A DNA stretch of 33,460 nucleotides from Mesorhizobium plurifarium (lineage in GTDB: Bacteria > Pseudomonadota > Alphaproteobacteria > Rhizobiales > Rhizobiaceae), in the NCBI GenBank assembly GCA_000824785.1, contig CCNB01000026.1:1-33460 (forward strand), read 5' to 3'. Under the pieces are notes generated by a model. That model was not told where the DNA came from and searched no databases. It saw only the letters and a list, made by a program, of their open reading frames with translations. Positions 16,453 through 24,146 of this stretch are shown piece after piece. The translations under genes were made by a program, and so were the position numbers. Every line of letters begins with the position of its first letter. Position 1 is the first letter of the stretch.

Positions 16453-17070
16453 GTGACCCTTCCCAACATGATCACGATCATGCGGCTGCTGCTCGTGCCC
16501 GCCGTGGTGCTGGCCATGCTGCAGTCGCTTTGGGGTTGGGCCTTTGCCGGCTTCCTCGTCGCCGGCATTTCCGATGGTGTCGACGGCTTCATCGCGCGCC
16601 GCTGGAACCAGTCGTCCCGCCTCGGCGCCTACCTCGACCCGGTCGCCGACAAGCTGCTGCTAGTCTCGGTCTTCGTCGTGATGGGCTTTGCCGGCGAACT
16701 GCCGCTCTGGCTGGTGGTGACCGTGGTCTCGCGTGACGGGCTGATCGTCTGCGCGGTGCTCTTGTCCAGCGTGATGAGCCATCCGGTCGAGGTGAAGCCG
16801 CTCTTTGTATCGAAAGCCAACACCGCCGCGCAGATCGTGCTGGCGGCGCTTGTGCTGGGCGAACTTGCCTTTTCCGTGCATCTCGGCCCGTTGCGGACCG
16901 CGCTCATATTGCTGACCGGGGTCTTGACCGTGGCTTCGGCCGCAGCCTATCTCGTGGCTTGGCTAAAGCATATGAGCGGCTATGGCGAAGGCTCCCGGAC
17001 GAGCAACTCCCAAACCGGCAACATCAAGTCGGGCATCGGCAAATCAGGCGGCTCCAACACGGACGTCTGA
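16453..17070 (+). CDS. CDP-alcohol phosphatidyltransferase family protein (PgsA-like)
   Basis: A 205-residue inner-membrane enzyme that joins a CDP-activated lipid to an alcohol. The full CDP-alcohol motif is visible: Asp41, Asp44-Gly45, Ala48-Arg49, Gly58, Asp62, Asp66. There are about four or five hydrophobic segments. I use the GTG at 16453 (VTLPNMITIMRLLLVPAVV), the usual N-terminus; the 28 codons upstream in the frame are not membrane-like. The last ~30 residues (GEGSRTSNSQTGNIK) are polar and overlap the start of the next gene. Phosphatidylglycerophosphate or a related lipid is the likely product, but which one cannot be told from sequence. Confidence 0.9.
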   Translation: MTLPNMITIMRLLLVPAVVLAMLQSLWGWAFAGFLVAGISDGVDGFIARRWNQSSRLGAYLDPVADKLLLVSVFVVMGFAGELPLWLVVTVVSRDGLIVCAVLLSSVMSHPVEVKPLFVSKANTAAQIVLAALVLGELAFSVHLGPLRTALILLTGVLTVASAAAYLVAWLKHMSGYGEGSRTSNSQTGNIKSGIGKSGGSNTDV

Positions 17071-18229
17071 CGATGATGGCGCGGTGATCGCCGTTGAAGA
17101 CGGCTCGGGCGGGCTTCGCCGCCAGGTCTTCTTCTGGCTGGCGACGGCGGTGCTGTTGGCGCTGTTCCTCTATGTCTTCTCGGGCATCCTCCTGCCTTTC
17201 GTCGCCGGCATGGTGCTCGCCTATTTCCTCGATCCGGTCGCCGACTGGCTACAGCGGCTCGGCCTCTCGCGCCTCATGGCGACGGTGGTGATCCTGATCG
17301 CTTTCATCGTCGTCGTGGTGCTGGCCTTCGTCATCCTGGTCCCGGTGCTGGCCACGCAGATGGCCGATTTCGCCCGCAAGCTGCCAGAATACCTCACGCG
17401 CCTGCAGTCGCTGATCACCAGCTTCGACCCGAAATGGCTGGAACAGCGTTTTGGCGTCAACGCCGCCGGCCTGCGCGACGGGCTGAACTCGCTCTTGACC
17501 TCCGGCTTCAGCCTGCTCACCACCGTCTTCACCTCCATCTGGAGCTCGGGCGTGGCGCTGGTCTCGGTGGTCAGCCTGTTCGTCGTCACCCCGGTCGTCG
17601 CCTTCTACATGCTGCTCGACTGGGACCGCATGGTGGCCGAGGTCGACGGCTGGGTGCCGCGCGACCATGTCGAGACGGTGCGCGCGCTTGCCCGCGACAT
17701 CAACACCGCCACCGCCGGTTTCGTGCGCGGGCAGGGCACGCTATGCCTTGTGCTCGGCGCCATGTACGCCACCGGGCTGACGCTGACCGGATTGAACTTC
17801 GCCATCCTCATCGGCTTCTTCGCCGGGGTGATCTCCTTCATCCCCTATGTCGGCTCGCTGACCGGGCTGGTACTGGCCATCGGCGTCGCCTTCGTCCAGT
17901 TCTGGCCGGACTGGACCATGGTGGTGCTGGTGGCTTGCGTGTTCTTCGTCGGCCAGTTCATCGAGGGCAACATCCTGCAGCCCCGGCTGGTCGGAAAGAG
18001 CGTCGGCCTGCACCCGGTGTGGCTGATGTTCGCGCTGTTCGCCTTCGGCGCGCTGTTCGGCTTCGTCGGCCTTCTGATTGCCGTGCCGGCCTCGGCGGCA
18101 ATTGCTGTGCTGGTGCGCTTCGCCATCGCCCGCTATCTCGAATCGCCGCTATATAAGGGCCACGCCACCGAACCCGCGCCGCCTTTGCCGGCCGATCGCG
18201 GCGGCGGCCACCGCTCGACGCGGGGCTGA
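16982..18229 (+). CDS. AI-2E family transporter / PerM-like permease
   Basis: A 415-residue inner-membrane protein with about seven or eight hydrophobic segments: QVFFWLATAVLLALFLYVFSG near 48-68, another just after, one near 97-125, and a dense group in the C-terminal half. FIPYVGSLTGLVLAIGVA and FVGQFIEGNILQPRLVGKSVGLHP are hallmark sequences of the AI-2E/PerM family. Family members move small molecules or ions (autoinducer-2, Na+/H+ exchange); the substrate is unknown. The longest start (16982) overlaps the previous gene by 89 bases with a Ser/Thr/Pro-rich N-terminus. A GTG at 17084 would remove the overlap and still keep all membrane segments. hdaA begins one base after its stop. Confidence 0.88.
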   Translation: MAKAPGRATPKPATSSRASANQAAPTRTSDDDGAVIAVEDGSGGLRRQVFFWLATAVLLALFLYVFSGILLPFVAGMVLAYFLDPVADWLQRLGLSRLMATVVILIAFIVVVVLAFVILVPVLATQMADFARKLPEYLTRLQSLITSFDPKWLEQRFGVNAAGLRDGLNSLLTSGFSLLTTVFTSIWSSGVALVSVVSLFVVTPVVAFYMLLDWDRMVAEVDGWVPRDHVETVRALARDINTATAGFVRGQGTLCLVLGAMYATGLTLTGLNFAILIGFFAGVISFIPYVGSLTGLVLAIGVAFVQFWPDWTMVVLVACVFFVGQFIEGNILQPRLVGKSVGLHPVWLMFALFAFGALFGFVGLLIAVPASAAIAVLVRFAIARYLESPLYKGHATEPAPPLPADRGGGHRSTRG

Positions 18230-18230
18230 A

Positions 18231-18935
18231 ATGGCTGCTCAGCCAGCAGACACGCCGCGCCAGCTGCCGCTCGATCTCGGCCACGGCACCGGCTATTCGC
18301 GCGACGAGCTCGTCGTCTCGGGCACCAATGCGCAAGCGGCATCGCTGATCGACCGCTGGCCGGACTGGCCGTCGCCGGTGGTCGTGCTGGCCGGGCCGCC
18401 CGGCTCGGGCAAGACGCATCTCGCCCGGATCTGGCAGGATCGCACGCATGCCGTCGCTGTCGATCCCGCCCGGATCGGCGAGCACATAGCCGGACTCGGC
18501 AACAGGCCGGCGCTCATCGACGACATCGACAAGACGGCGATCGACGAGCCGGGCCTGTTCCACCTGATCAACGCCGTGCGCGGCGCCGGCTCGACACTGC
18601 TGCTCACCGCGCGGCGTTTCCCCTCGGCCTGGCGCGTCGCGCTGCCCGACCTCGTCTCGCGATTGAAGGCGGCGGCGACCATCGAGATCCACGAGCCCGA
18701 CGACTTGCTGCTCGCCGGCGTCGTAACAAAGCTCTTCGCCGACCGTCAGGTCGAGGTCGAGCCGCATGTGGTGCAATATCTGGTACGCCGCATCGAGCGC
18801 TCGCTGGGTACCGCCATGCGCGTCGTCGAGCGCCTCGATCGCGCAGCCCTCGAACGCAAGACGCCGATCACCCGCGCCCTGGCCGCCGAGACCGTCAGCG
18901 CCATGGATGAGGGGCAGGGCGAGTTCGATATCTGA
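18231..18935 (+). CDS. hdaA: DnaA regulatory inactivator HdaA
   Basis: A 234-residue AAA+ protein related to DnaA domain III. With the DNA sliding clamp, Hda proteins stimulate ATP hydrolysis by DnaA and so prevent re-initiation. The N-terminal QLPLDL (11-16) is a clamp-binding motif. Walker A GPPGSGKTHLA is at 55-65 and a Walker B-like ALIDDIDKT at about 93-101. The C-terminal LVRRIERSLGTAMRVVERLDRAAL matches the DnaA/Hda lid helices. The ATG is one base after the permease stop (GGCTGAAATG), so expression is probably coupled. In many rhizobia ppk follows hdaA; here it does not. Confidence 0.92.
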   Translation: MAAQPADTPRQLPLDLGHGTGYSRDELVVSGTNAQAASLIDRWPDWPSPVVVLAGPPGSGKTHLARIWQDRTHAVAVDPARIGEHIAGLGNRPALIDDIDKTAIDEPGLFHLINAVRGAGSTLLLTARRFPSAWRVALPDLVSRLKAAATIEIHEPDDLLLAGVVTKLFADRQVEVEPHVVQYLVRRIERSLGTAMRVVERLDRAALERKTPITRALAAETVSAMDEGQGEFDI

Positions 18936-19351
18936 TGTTGAACTGCCCGCGTGAGGCATCTGTCCCATTCCGGAACAGGTTTTCCGGCATCGCTCTTGCA
19001 AGGCAGACAATGCCGGTTGATCCCGGCCCCGGTCGCGTTCCAGATCGGGTTGTAGGCTCGCCGGGCTCGAGGTGTTGGGGTTCTCGCCCGGCGGGTTTAC
19101 CGTGAACTTCCGCGCCGCCCATATGGGACCAGGCCGTGTCCACAATACCCGGCGGTGTAATCCGCCACCAAGGCGACATCCGCTTATCCATGCTGCGGCT
19201 AGGTTCGTGCGGCAGCGCAATATGTCGCGAGTTGGCCGGAAGCCGGGGTGTGGACCGAAGTGGATGAAGGCCAATTGTCCCCGAAAGCCAGTGCTCATAA
19301 AATAGACACCGGTCGCTCCGGTATCGCCCGCCGAGGCAGGGGCCGTCAGAA
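18936..19351. other. 416-base intergenic region
   Basis: No gene can be supported. Near 18966-18992 TTCCGGAACAGGTTTTCCGG resembles part of the mosaic repeats common in Mesorhizobium. Open frames on both strands (for example minus 19191-18895) lack ribosome-binding sites and family character. Confidence 0.5.
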
Positions 19352-20206
19352 ATGTCCGACCCGGTATTCGACCAGAGGGCTTGGCTTGAGCGTATCGGCT
19401 ATTCGGGACCAGTCGTCCCAGCCCTGGACACCCTTAATCGCCTGATTTTCGCGCAGTCGCATTCAATTGCATATGAGACGTTGGATATCATGCTCGGGCG
19501 ATTCCCGAAGCTCGATGTACCGACGCTCCAGCATAAGATGATCGCCAACAAGCGCGGCGGATATTGCTTCGAACAGAACATGTTGTTCCGGGCCGGACTG
19601 CGTTCACTCGGATTCAGGATCACAAGTCTGCAAGGGCGCGTGGTACGGGGGTTGGAGATCGATGCACAACGGCCTGCGATCCACATGCTGTTGAAAATAG
19701 AGCTGCCGGAAGGAGCTTATCTTGCCGATGTTGGGTTCGGAAATCTCGCACCGACGTCAGCGCTGTTGCTTCAGCCGCAGATCGAACAAGACACGCCGCA
19801 CGAACTCATGCGGTTTATCGACGTTGGTGGCGAACTGACGCTACAAGCACGTCTCAAACACGGTTGGCAGCACATTTATCGCGTGATTCCATATCCGCGC
19901 TACGACGCAGAGTACGAGATCACGAATTGGTATACCGCAACGCACCCGGAGACGCCTTATCAGGCGAATATCATCGTGGCCAAGCCAGGCCCGAATAGAA
20001 GCCGGATCACAATGTACAATGCACGCGTCAGGACGCGCGACGCGGACGGGCATGTCGAGAAACGCTGGCTCGCGGACGAGAGTGAATTCAAGGATGTGTT
20101 GTGTGGCGAATTTGGACTGAACATGTCCGATCGGGAGATCGAAGACTGCGTGGCGGTTATGAAAGCCAAAGGGACTGGAGACGCCCCGCACCCGTTTTTT
20201 GCGTAA
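19352..20206 (+). CDS. arylamine N-acetyltransferase
   Basis: A 284-residue cytoplasmic enzyme that moves acetyl from acetyl-CoA to arylamines and hydrazines. The catalytic triad is visible: Cys72 in KRGGYCFEQN, His111 in RPAIHMLLKI and Asp126 in LADVGFGN. The N-terminal YETLDIMLGR matches the family FENL-type motif. Length is normal. GGGG lies upstream of the ATG. Its codons are less GC-biased than those of neighbouring genes (for example ATTGCATATGAGACG), which suggests later acquisition. It stands alone on the plus strand. Confidence 0.94.
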   Translation: MSDPVFDQRAWLERIGYSGPVVPALDTLNRLIFAQSHSIAYETLDIMLGRFPKLDVPTLQHKMIANKRGGYCFEQNMLFRAGLRSLGFRITSLQGRVVRGLEIDAQRPAIHMLLKIELPEGAYLADVGFGNLAPTSALLLQPQIEQDTPHELMRFIDVGGELTLQARLKHGWQHIYRVIPYPRYDAEYEITNWYTATHPETPYQANIIVAKPGPNRSRITMYNARVRTRDADGHVEKRWLADESEFKDVLCGEFGLNMSDREIEDCVAVMKAKGTGDAPHPFFA

Positions 20207-20566
20207 GCCTGCACGTCCGCTTTGGGTCATTTTCGACGTTGCGTCGCCAGCCCCTTGATCCAAGCTGCCTACAAGCCGCGGGTGGAGCCTACATCGCCAG
20301 AAATCGGCGCCAATCGCGTACTAGATCCGCTTCCCTTTCAGCCTATCTTGCAGCCGGCGCAATTGTCGCCGCCACCAGGCTTCGACTTGCGCGGGATCAG
20401 GGCCATCTTGCCGTCGATGACGGCATCATCCACCAGTCATGTATCTGCATGCGTCCCAATTGTCCCTGTGGAGGGGGCGCCACGGCCACGGCTGTCACGA
20501 TATGCGCCTCTCCGGCTAGGCTCATTGGGCCGCGCCGCCGGCCTGGATGTCTTAGGGAAGAAGCGA
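20207..20566. other. 360-base intergenic region before tRNA-Pro
   Basis: I see no supported gene, clear terminator or repeat here. The open frames in it have no ribosome-binding site and no recognisable protein character. Confidence 0.4.
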
Positions 20567-20643
20567 TGGTCGGAGTGGCGTGATTCGAACACGCGACCCC
20601 CTGATCCCAAATCAGGTGCGCTACCAGGCTGCGCTACACTCCG
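20567..20643 (-). tRNA. tRNA-Pro (anticodon UGG)
   Basis: Read on the minus strand, the 7-base acceptor stem CGGAGTG pairs with CACTCCG, with discriminator A and an encoded CCA end. The D-arm is GCGC...GCGC. The anticodon arm is CCTGA-TTTGGGA-TCAGG, giving anticodon TGG (reads CCA, and CCN by wobble). The T-arm is CGTGTTCGAATCACG. All stems are complete. Confidence 0.98.
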
Positions 20644-20658
20644 ACGTCCCGCGGCGTA

Positions 20659-20847
20659 TAGGGGGCGGACGCTTGGAAGGCAACACAAAAACGGCAGGCC
20701 CTGACCCGAACCGATGCCGCGGTGTTGAACGGCACCGGCGACTATTGGTCCGTTCCGACCGGCGGCGTGACGAAGGCCTGTCTGAAGTCGATGCTGGAAG
20801 CCTTCGCGACCTCGGTGGAGACCGTCGCCACCTTCTTGGATAAATGA
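20659..20847 (+). pseudogene. 5'-truncated coding fragment next to tRNA-Pro
   Basis: Between an in-frame TAG and the TGA at 20845, a frame reads ...LTRTDAAVLNGTGDYWSVP, then GGVTKACLKSMLEAF and TSVETVATFLDK-stop. Codons are almost all GC at the third position, as in real genes here. There is no ATG and no ribosome-binding site; GTG (20722) and TTG (20725) are the only weak starts. It looks like the 3' end of a lost gene left near the tRNA. I do not recognise the family. Confidence 0.45.
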
Positions 20848-20862
20848 CGACCGGCCTTCCGC

Positions 20863-22062
20863 TCAGCGCTTCTGGCCGGCGATCTTCCTGGCGATCGCGG
20901 CGCCCTGGATTATTGCGTTGGCAAAGCAGCCGCGAATGCTCGGCCGCATGCCGGTGAACCAGAGTCCGGGCAGCTTCGGATCGTTCAAGGCGCCGTTGAA
21001 CAGCGGCACGCCCTTGGCGTCGAGCACGCCAAGCCCACCCAGCATCGTCTCCAGCCCGGTGCGATAGCCGGTGGCGGCAATGACGACGTCGGGCGCGATC
21101 GTCTGGCCATTGTCGAGCACGACGCCATCGGACCTGAATTCGCGCAGTTGCGGCACGACGATGATACGCCCGGCCTTGATGGCTTCGACCGCGCCGTCAT
21201 CTGCGGCGATTGCCGTATAGTCGGAACCGAGCCGGCTGGCGCCGCCTGCCGGGGCAGGCGGCAGGCCGTATTTCGTCAGATCGCCGAATACCAGGCGCTG
21301 TGTTGCCGCCATGGCCGCGTCAGCGAGCCTTGTCGGCAGGCTGGCCATCAGCGGCGATATGCGGTGTACGGCGATCTTGCGGATGCGTTTGGGCAGCAGC
21401 GAAGGTCCGTTGCGCGCCGAAAGCCACATCTGGTTCGTCTCGACGCCCGAAAGATGGTTGAGCGCATCGAAGCCGGAATTGCCGGCGCCGACCACCAGCA
21501 CCTTCTTGCCGGCATAGTCGCTTGCCTTGCCGAAATCAGCGGAGTGGATGATCAATCCCGAAAAATCCTCCATGCCCTTCCAGGCCGGAATGAAGGGTTG
21601 CCGGTCGCGCCCGGTGGCGATCACCACATACCGCGCCGCCATCAAGCCCACATTCGTCCGCAGCAGCCAGTGGTCGTCGCGAAATTCGATCTTGTCGACC
21701 CCGACACCGAAGGCGATCGGCAGCCGGTGCGTTTTGGCGAAATCGTTGAGGTGACGGATGACGGCGCTGCGATGCGGGAAAGCCGGCGTCCCTGCCGGAT
21801 AGGAAACGCCGGGCAGTGCGGAAAGGTCGCGATGCGTGTTGAGATGCAGATTGTCGTGACGGCGATGCCAGGGCTCGGCCAGCCGCCCCTCGCGTTCCAG
21901 GATTCGCACCGTCACGCCGGCCCCGGCCAGCGCGTGCGCGGCGGCAAGCCCTGCGGCGCCCGCGCCGATGACAATCGCTCCGTCCAGTATCGCTGGCTCG
22001 CCGACCCCCGACGGCAAGACTTTCGCTTCCGCGCCCATTCGTGTCTTTATCGTCGTCATCAT
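20863..22062 (-). CDS. flavin-containing monooxygenase / NAD(P)-binding oxidoreductase
   Basis: About 399 residues, cytoplasmic. The FAD-binding loop VIGAGAAGLAAAHAL is near the N-terminus. The FMO fingerprint FSGLIIHSADF (F-x-G-x3-H-x3-F) is mid-protein, followed by the NADP loop VLVVGAGNSGFDAL and the ATG motif VIAATGYRTG. These fit class B flavin monooxygenases (FMO, YUCCA or siderophore hydroxylase-like), which oxygenate N, S or carbonyl groups with NADPH and O2. I start at 22062 (MMTTIKTRMGAEAKV), where AAGG precedes an ATG pair; in-frame starts up to 22134 (MQQPPIPFG) are possible. It lies 110 bases downstream of the reductase-SnoaL fusion on the same strand. The substrate is unknown. 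Confidence 0.88.
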   Translation of the reverse strand: MMTTIKTRMGAEAKVLPSGVGEPAILDGAIVIGAGAAGLAAAHALAGAGVTVRILEREGRLAEPWHRRHDNLHLNTHRDLSALPGVSYPAGTPAFPHRSAVIRHLNDFAKTHRLPIAFGVGVDKIEFRDDHWLLRTNVGLMAARYVVIATGRDRQPFIPAWKGMEDFSGLIIHSADFGKASDYAGKKVLVVGAGNSGFDALNHLSGVETNQMWLSARNGPSLLPKRIRKIAVHRISPLMASLPTRLADAAMAATQRLVFGDLTKYGLPPAPAGGASRLGSDYTAIAADDGAVEAIKAGRIIVVPQLREFRSDGVVLDNGQTIAPDVVIAATGYRTGLETMLGGLGVLDAKGVPLFNGALNDPKLPGLWFTGMRPSIRGCFANAIIQGAAIARKIAGQKR

Positions 22063-22172
22063 GCCTTCAAGTGGCACGATCATGTAACTGACATATGCCG
22101 CCCACCGGCCAAAAGGAATAGGTGGCTGTTGCAAAAAACCTCCGGCATTGTGTCGCGGATTACAAGCGCCGG

Positions 22173-23141
22173 CTAATGAACCGGGTCGGCGTGGCGATGC
22201 ACCAGCTTGAAGGCGCCATCCTCCAGCCGGAACACCTCCGTCACCCGCAAGGTCATCTCGGTCGCCTCGCCGTTCCTGCCCATGCGTGTTTTGGCATGCT
22301 GCAAGCCGGTCCAGAAGGCCAGATCGCCGCTTGCCGACGCTTGCAGCACCTCGATGTCTGTGCTGCCACCCTTGTGGAAGCTCGCAGCGTCGCGTTCGTA
22401 GCGGCCCGCAACCGCCTCGACGCCTTCGACATGGTCGCCGCGCGGCGAGAAGAATGTCGCCGGCCCGGCATGGGTGACGATCGCCTTCAGCGAGGTGGCA
22501 TCGCCGTTGACATAGTCATCGGCGATCTTCTCGCGCTGTTTCATGAAGGCATCGAAGGACGAGCCGTCGGGATGCACCCTCCTGATCCAGGTTTCCAGGC
22601 CGGCCATGAAATTCTCGAGGAAGGCGGCGGTGTCGGCATTGGTAACGGCGCCCTTGTCGTCGAGCAGGTCCGCGACATTGCCGATATAAGCCTCCGGCTG
22701 CTGCATCACCGGCATGTCGAGGAAAACGAAGGTCTGCCGAAGCGCCTGGTTGGAGCCGAAGGCGCCGATCTTGCTCGGGCTGACGCTGACGACCCCGGCG
22801 GGCAGGCCCTTGAACACATTCTTGCCCGGTGGCCGCGAGCCGACATCGAGCGCATTCTTCAGACAGCCCGGGATCGAGCGGTTGTATTCCGGCGTGACGA
22901 ACAGCACCGCGTCGCATTCGCGTATCGCCGCGCGGAAGGCCGACCACTCCGCAGGCGGGCGGTCGCCATCCAGATCCTCGTTGTAGAGCGGCAACTCGCC
23001 GATCTGGACGAAGCGGCAGCGCACCGAATCCGGCGCGCGGGCGGCCAGCGCCTTGGCGATCTTGCGGCTGAAGGATTGGGCGCGCAGGCTGCCGACGAGC
23101 ACGGCGAGCTGCAGGACGGCATGTTCTGTTGCATCGGTCAT
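22173..23141 (-). CDS. NADPH-dependent FMN reductase fused to a SnoaL/DUF4440-like domain
   Basis: A 322-residue two-domain protein. Residues 10-190 are an NADPH-dependent FMN reductase (flavodoxin-like) with the FMN phosphate loop GSLRAQSFSR (17-26) and the flavin-contacting TPEYNRSIPG (83-92). Residues 196-320 (DAFMKQREKIADDYVNGD to VTEVFRLEDGAFKLVHRHAD) look like a SnoaL/DUF4440 domain of the NTF2-like fold, which binds or isomerises small molecules. The reductase alone is normally about 190 residues, so this is a fusion, with no stop or frameshift between the parts. I start at MTDATEHAVLQLAVLVGSLR; the frame extends 192 codons upstream without family character. It is probably co-transcribed with the monooxygenase, which suggests a shared redox step (inference). 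Confidence 0.87.
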   Translation of the reverse strand: MTDATEHAVLQLAVLVGSLRAQSFSRKIAKALAARAPDSVRCRFVQIGELPLYNEDLDGDRPPAEWSAFRAAIRECDAVLFVTPEYNRSIPGCLKNALDVGSRPPGKNVFKGLPAGVVSVSPSKIGAFGSNQALRQTFVFLDMPVMQQPEAYIGNVADLLDDKGAVTNADTAAFLENFMAGLETWIRRVHPDGSSFDAFMKQREKIADDYVNGDATSLKAIVTHAGPATFFSPRGDHVEGVEAVAGRYERDAASFHKGGSTDIEVLQASASGDLAFWTGLQHAKTRMGRNGEATEMTLRVTEVFRLEDGAFKLVHRHADPVH

Positions 23142-23387
23142 GGCGAAACGTCCGTTTTGGTGGCTCACAGGGAAGGCCGGCAGGGCTCGGCCCGCCTGAC
23201 GTTTCGATAATGTCGGCAGCCGAGCGAGGTTCCCCGCGCGGTCGCGGTCGCGCCTCGGCGCTTGCGGCCTTGCCGCCGCGGTGATTGCACAGTAATGACG
23301 GGTTGGCGCGAGGTTCAGGCTCCCGATGGGACCCTGGAAATGGCGCTGAACAACGGTGCCCGGTCTTCGGGCGGCAAAGAGGTGGTC

Positions 23388-23693
23388 ATGTCCGCGCGCA
23401 TTTTCAGTCCAGCCAAAACCGCGATGCAATCCGGCAAGGCCAAGACCGGATATTGGGTGCTGGAATTCGACCCCGCCCAGCGCAAGAAGATCGACCCGCT
23501 GATGGGCTACACCACCTCGGGGGACATGCTGAGCCAGGTGAAGCTCACCTTCGAAACGAAGGAAGAGGCGGTCGCCTATGCCGAGAAGGAAAAGATCGCC
23601 TACCGCGTCGAGGAGCCGAAGGAAGCCAAGCGCCGGCAGATTTCCTATTCGGACAATTTCCGCTATGACCGCAGGACGCCCTGGACGCACTGA
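23388..23693 (+). CDS. NADH dehydrogenase accessory subunit, NDUFS4 / ETC complex I type
   Basis: A 101-residue soluble subunit of the alphaproteobacterial respiratory complex I, homologous to mitochondrial NDUFS4 (18 kDa). MSARIFSPAKTAMQSGK opens the domain, TGYWVLEFDPAQRKKIDPLMGYTTSGD follows, and the end FRYDRRTPWTH is typical. AAGAGG six bases before the ATG sets the start at 23388; the longer frame from 23262 adds 42 residues without family match. As usual in alphaproteobacteria it is far from the nuo operon. A tRNA-Arg gene follows on the same strand. Confidence 0.93.
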   Translation: MSARIFSPAKTAMQSGKAKTGYWVLEFDPAQRKKIDPLMGYTTSGDMLSQVKLTFETKEEAVAYAEKEKIAYRVEEPKEAKRRQISYSDNFRYDRRTPWTH

Positions 23694-23745
23694 CTCTGGT
23701 CCTGCGTCACTCGGCATGACAGACCAGCCGGCTTGGCCGGCTGAC

Positions 23746-23822
23746 GGTCCCGTAGCTCAGCTGGATAGAGCACCGGCCTTCTAAGCCGATGGTCGCAGGT
23801 TCGAATCCTGCCGGGATCGCCA
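23746..23822 (+). tRNA. tRNA-Arg (anticodon UCU)
   Basis: Acceptor GGTCCCG pairs with CGGGATC (one G-T pair), discriminator G, encoded CCA. D-arm GCTC...GAGC. Anticodon arm CCGGC-CTTCTAA-GCCGA with anticodon TCT, reading AGA and AGG. T-arm GCAGG-TTCGAAT-CCTGC. One base pair at the base of the anticodon stem is a C-A mismatch. A perfect hairpin (23726-23742, AGCCGGC pairing with GCCGGCT) ends 3 bases before the tRNA and may end the upstream transcript. Confidence 0.97.
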
Positions 23823-23840
23823 GTTTATTCAGGGTCCGTT

Positions 23841-23888
23841 CCGGACACATAGGTTACAGTTTATACCGGAGACATGGGTAACACTTTT
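23841..23888. repeat. probable insertion-sequence terminal repeats (remnant)
   Basis: CCGGACACATAGGTTACAG (23841) and CCGGAGACATGGGTAACAC (23866) are a near-direct repeat with a 25-base period. From memory, they resemble the ends of IS481/IS3-type elements (TGTTACCCATGTGTCCGG on the other strand). No transposase frame remains in the 294 bases between tRNA-Arg and the acetyltransferase gene. It begins 18 bases after the tRNA. Confidence 0.5.
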
Positions 23889-24030
23889 GGCCCGAAGGCC
23901 TTGGTGGACAACGGTTCCGCCTGAGTAGGGCGGCGAGTCTGCTGCGGTGGAGATCATGCCCGATCTACCGAAGTCTAGGCTGTGAATATTTCTGGCCCGG
24001 TGCAACATTCTTACGGACCGCGATCCTCTT

Positions 24031-24039
24031 TGCTATGAT
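24031..24039 (+). promoter_or_regulatory. candidate extended -10 promoter of the acetyltransferase-glycosyltransferase pair
   Basis: TGCTATGAT is an extended -10 element (TG-n-TATGAT, five of six matches). The sequence 17 bases upstream (TTACGG) is a poor -35, which extended -10 promoters tolerate. It lies about 110 bases before the gene. Confidence 0.35.
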
Positions 24040-24146
24040 ACGGCTTTCTCGTTTTCGGCAGGGGGCGAGACATCACCAGTTGGAATGCCCGAGTTCGCCC
24101 GGGCATCCAAAGGGCTATGTCGCTGCGCGCCGAGGTGAGTTTCAAA

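Noticed and set aside
18895..19305. Frames on both strands in the gap after hdaA that might be an IS remnant
   Set aside because: No transposase motif, inverted ends or target duplication could be seen.
21148..23210. Two long plus-strand frames over the monooxygenase and reductase genes
   Set aside because: Shadow composition and no family character; the minus-strand products have complete cofactor motifs.
23746..24146. Attachment-site duplication of the tRNA-Arg 3' end
   Set aside because: I found no second copy of the tRNA 3' end sequence in the window, so an att site is not supported.
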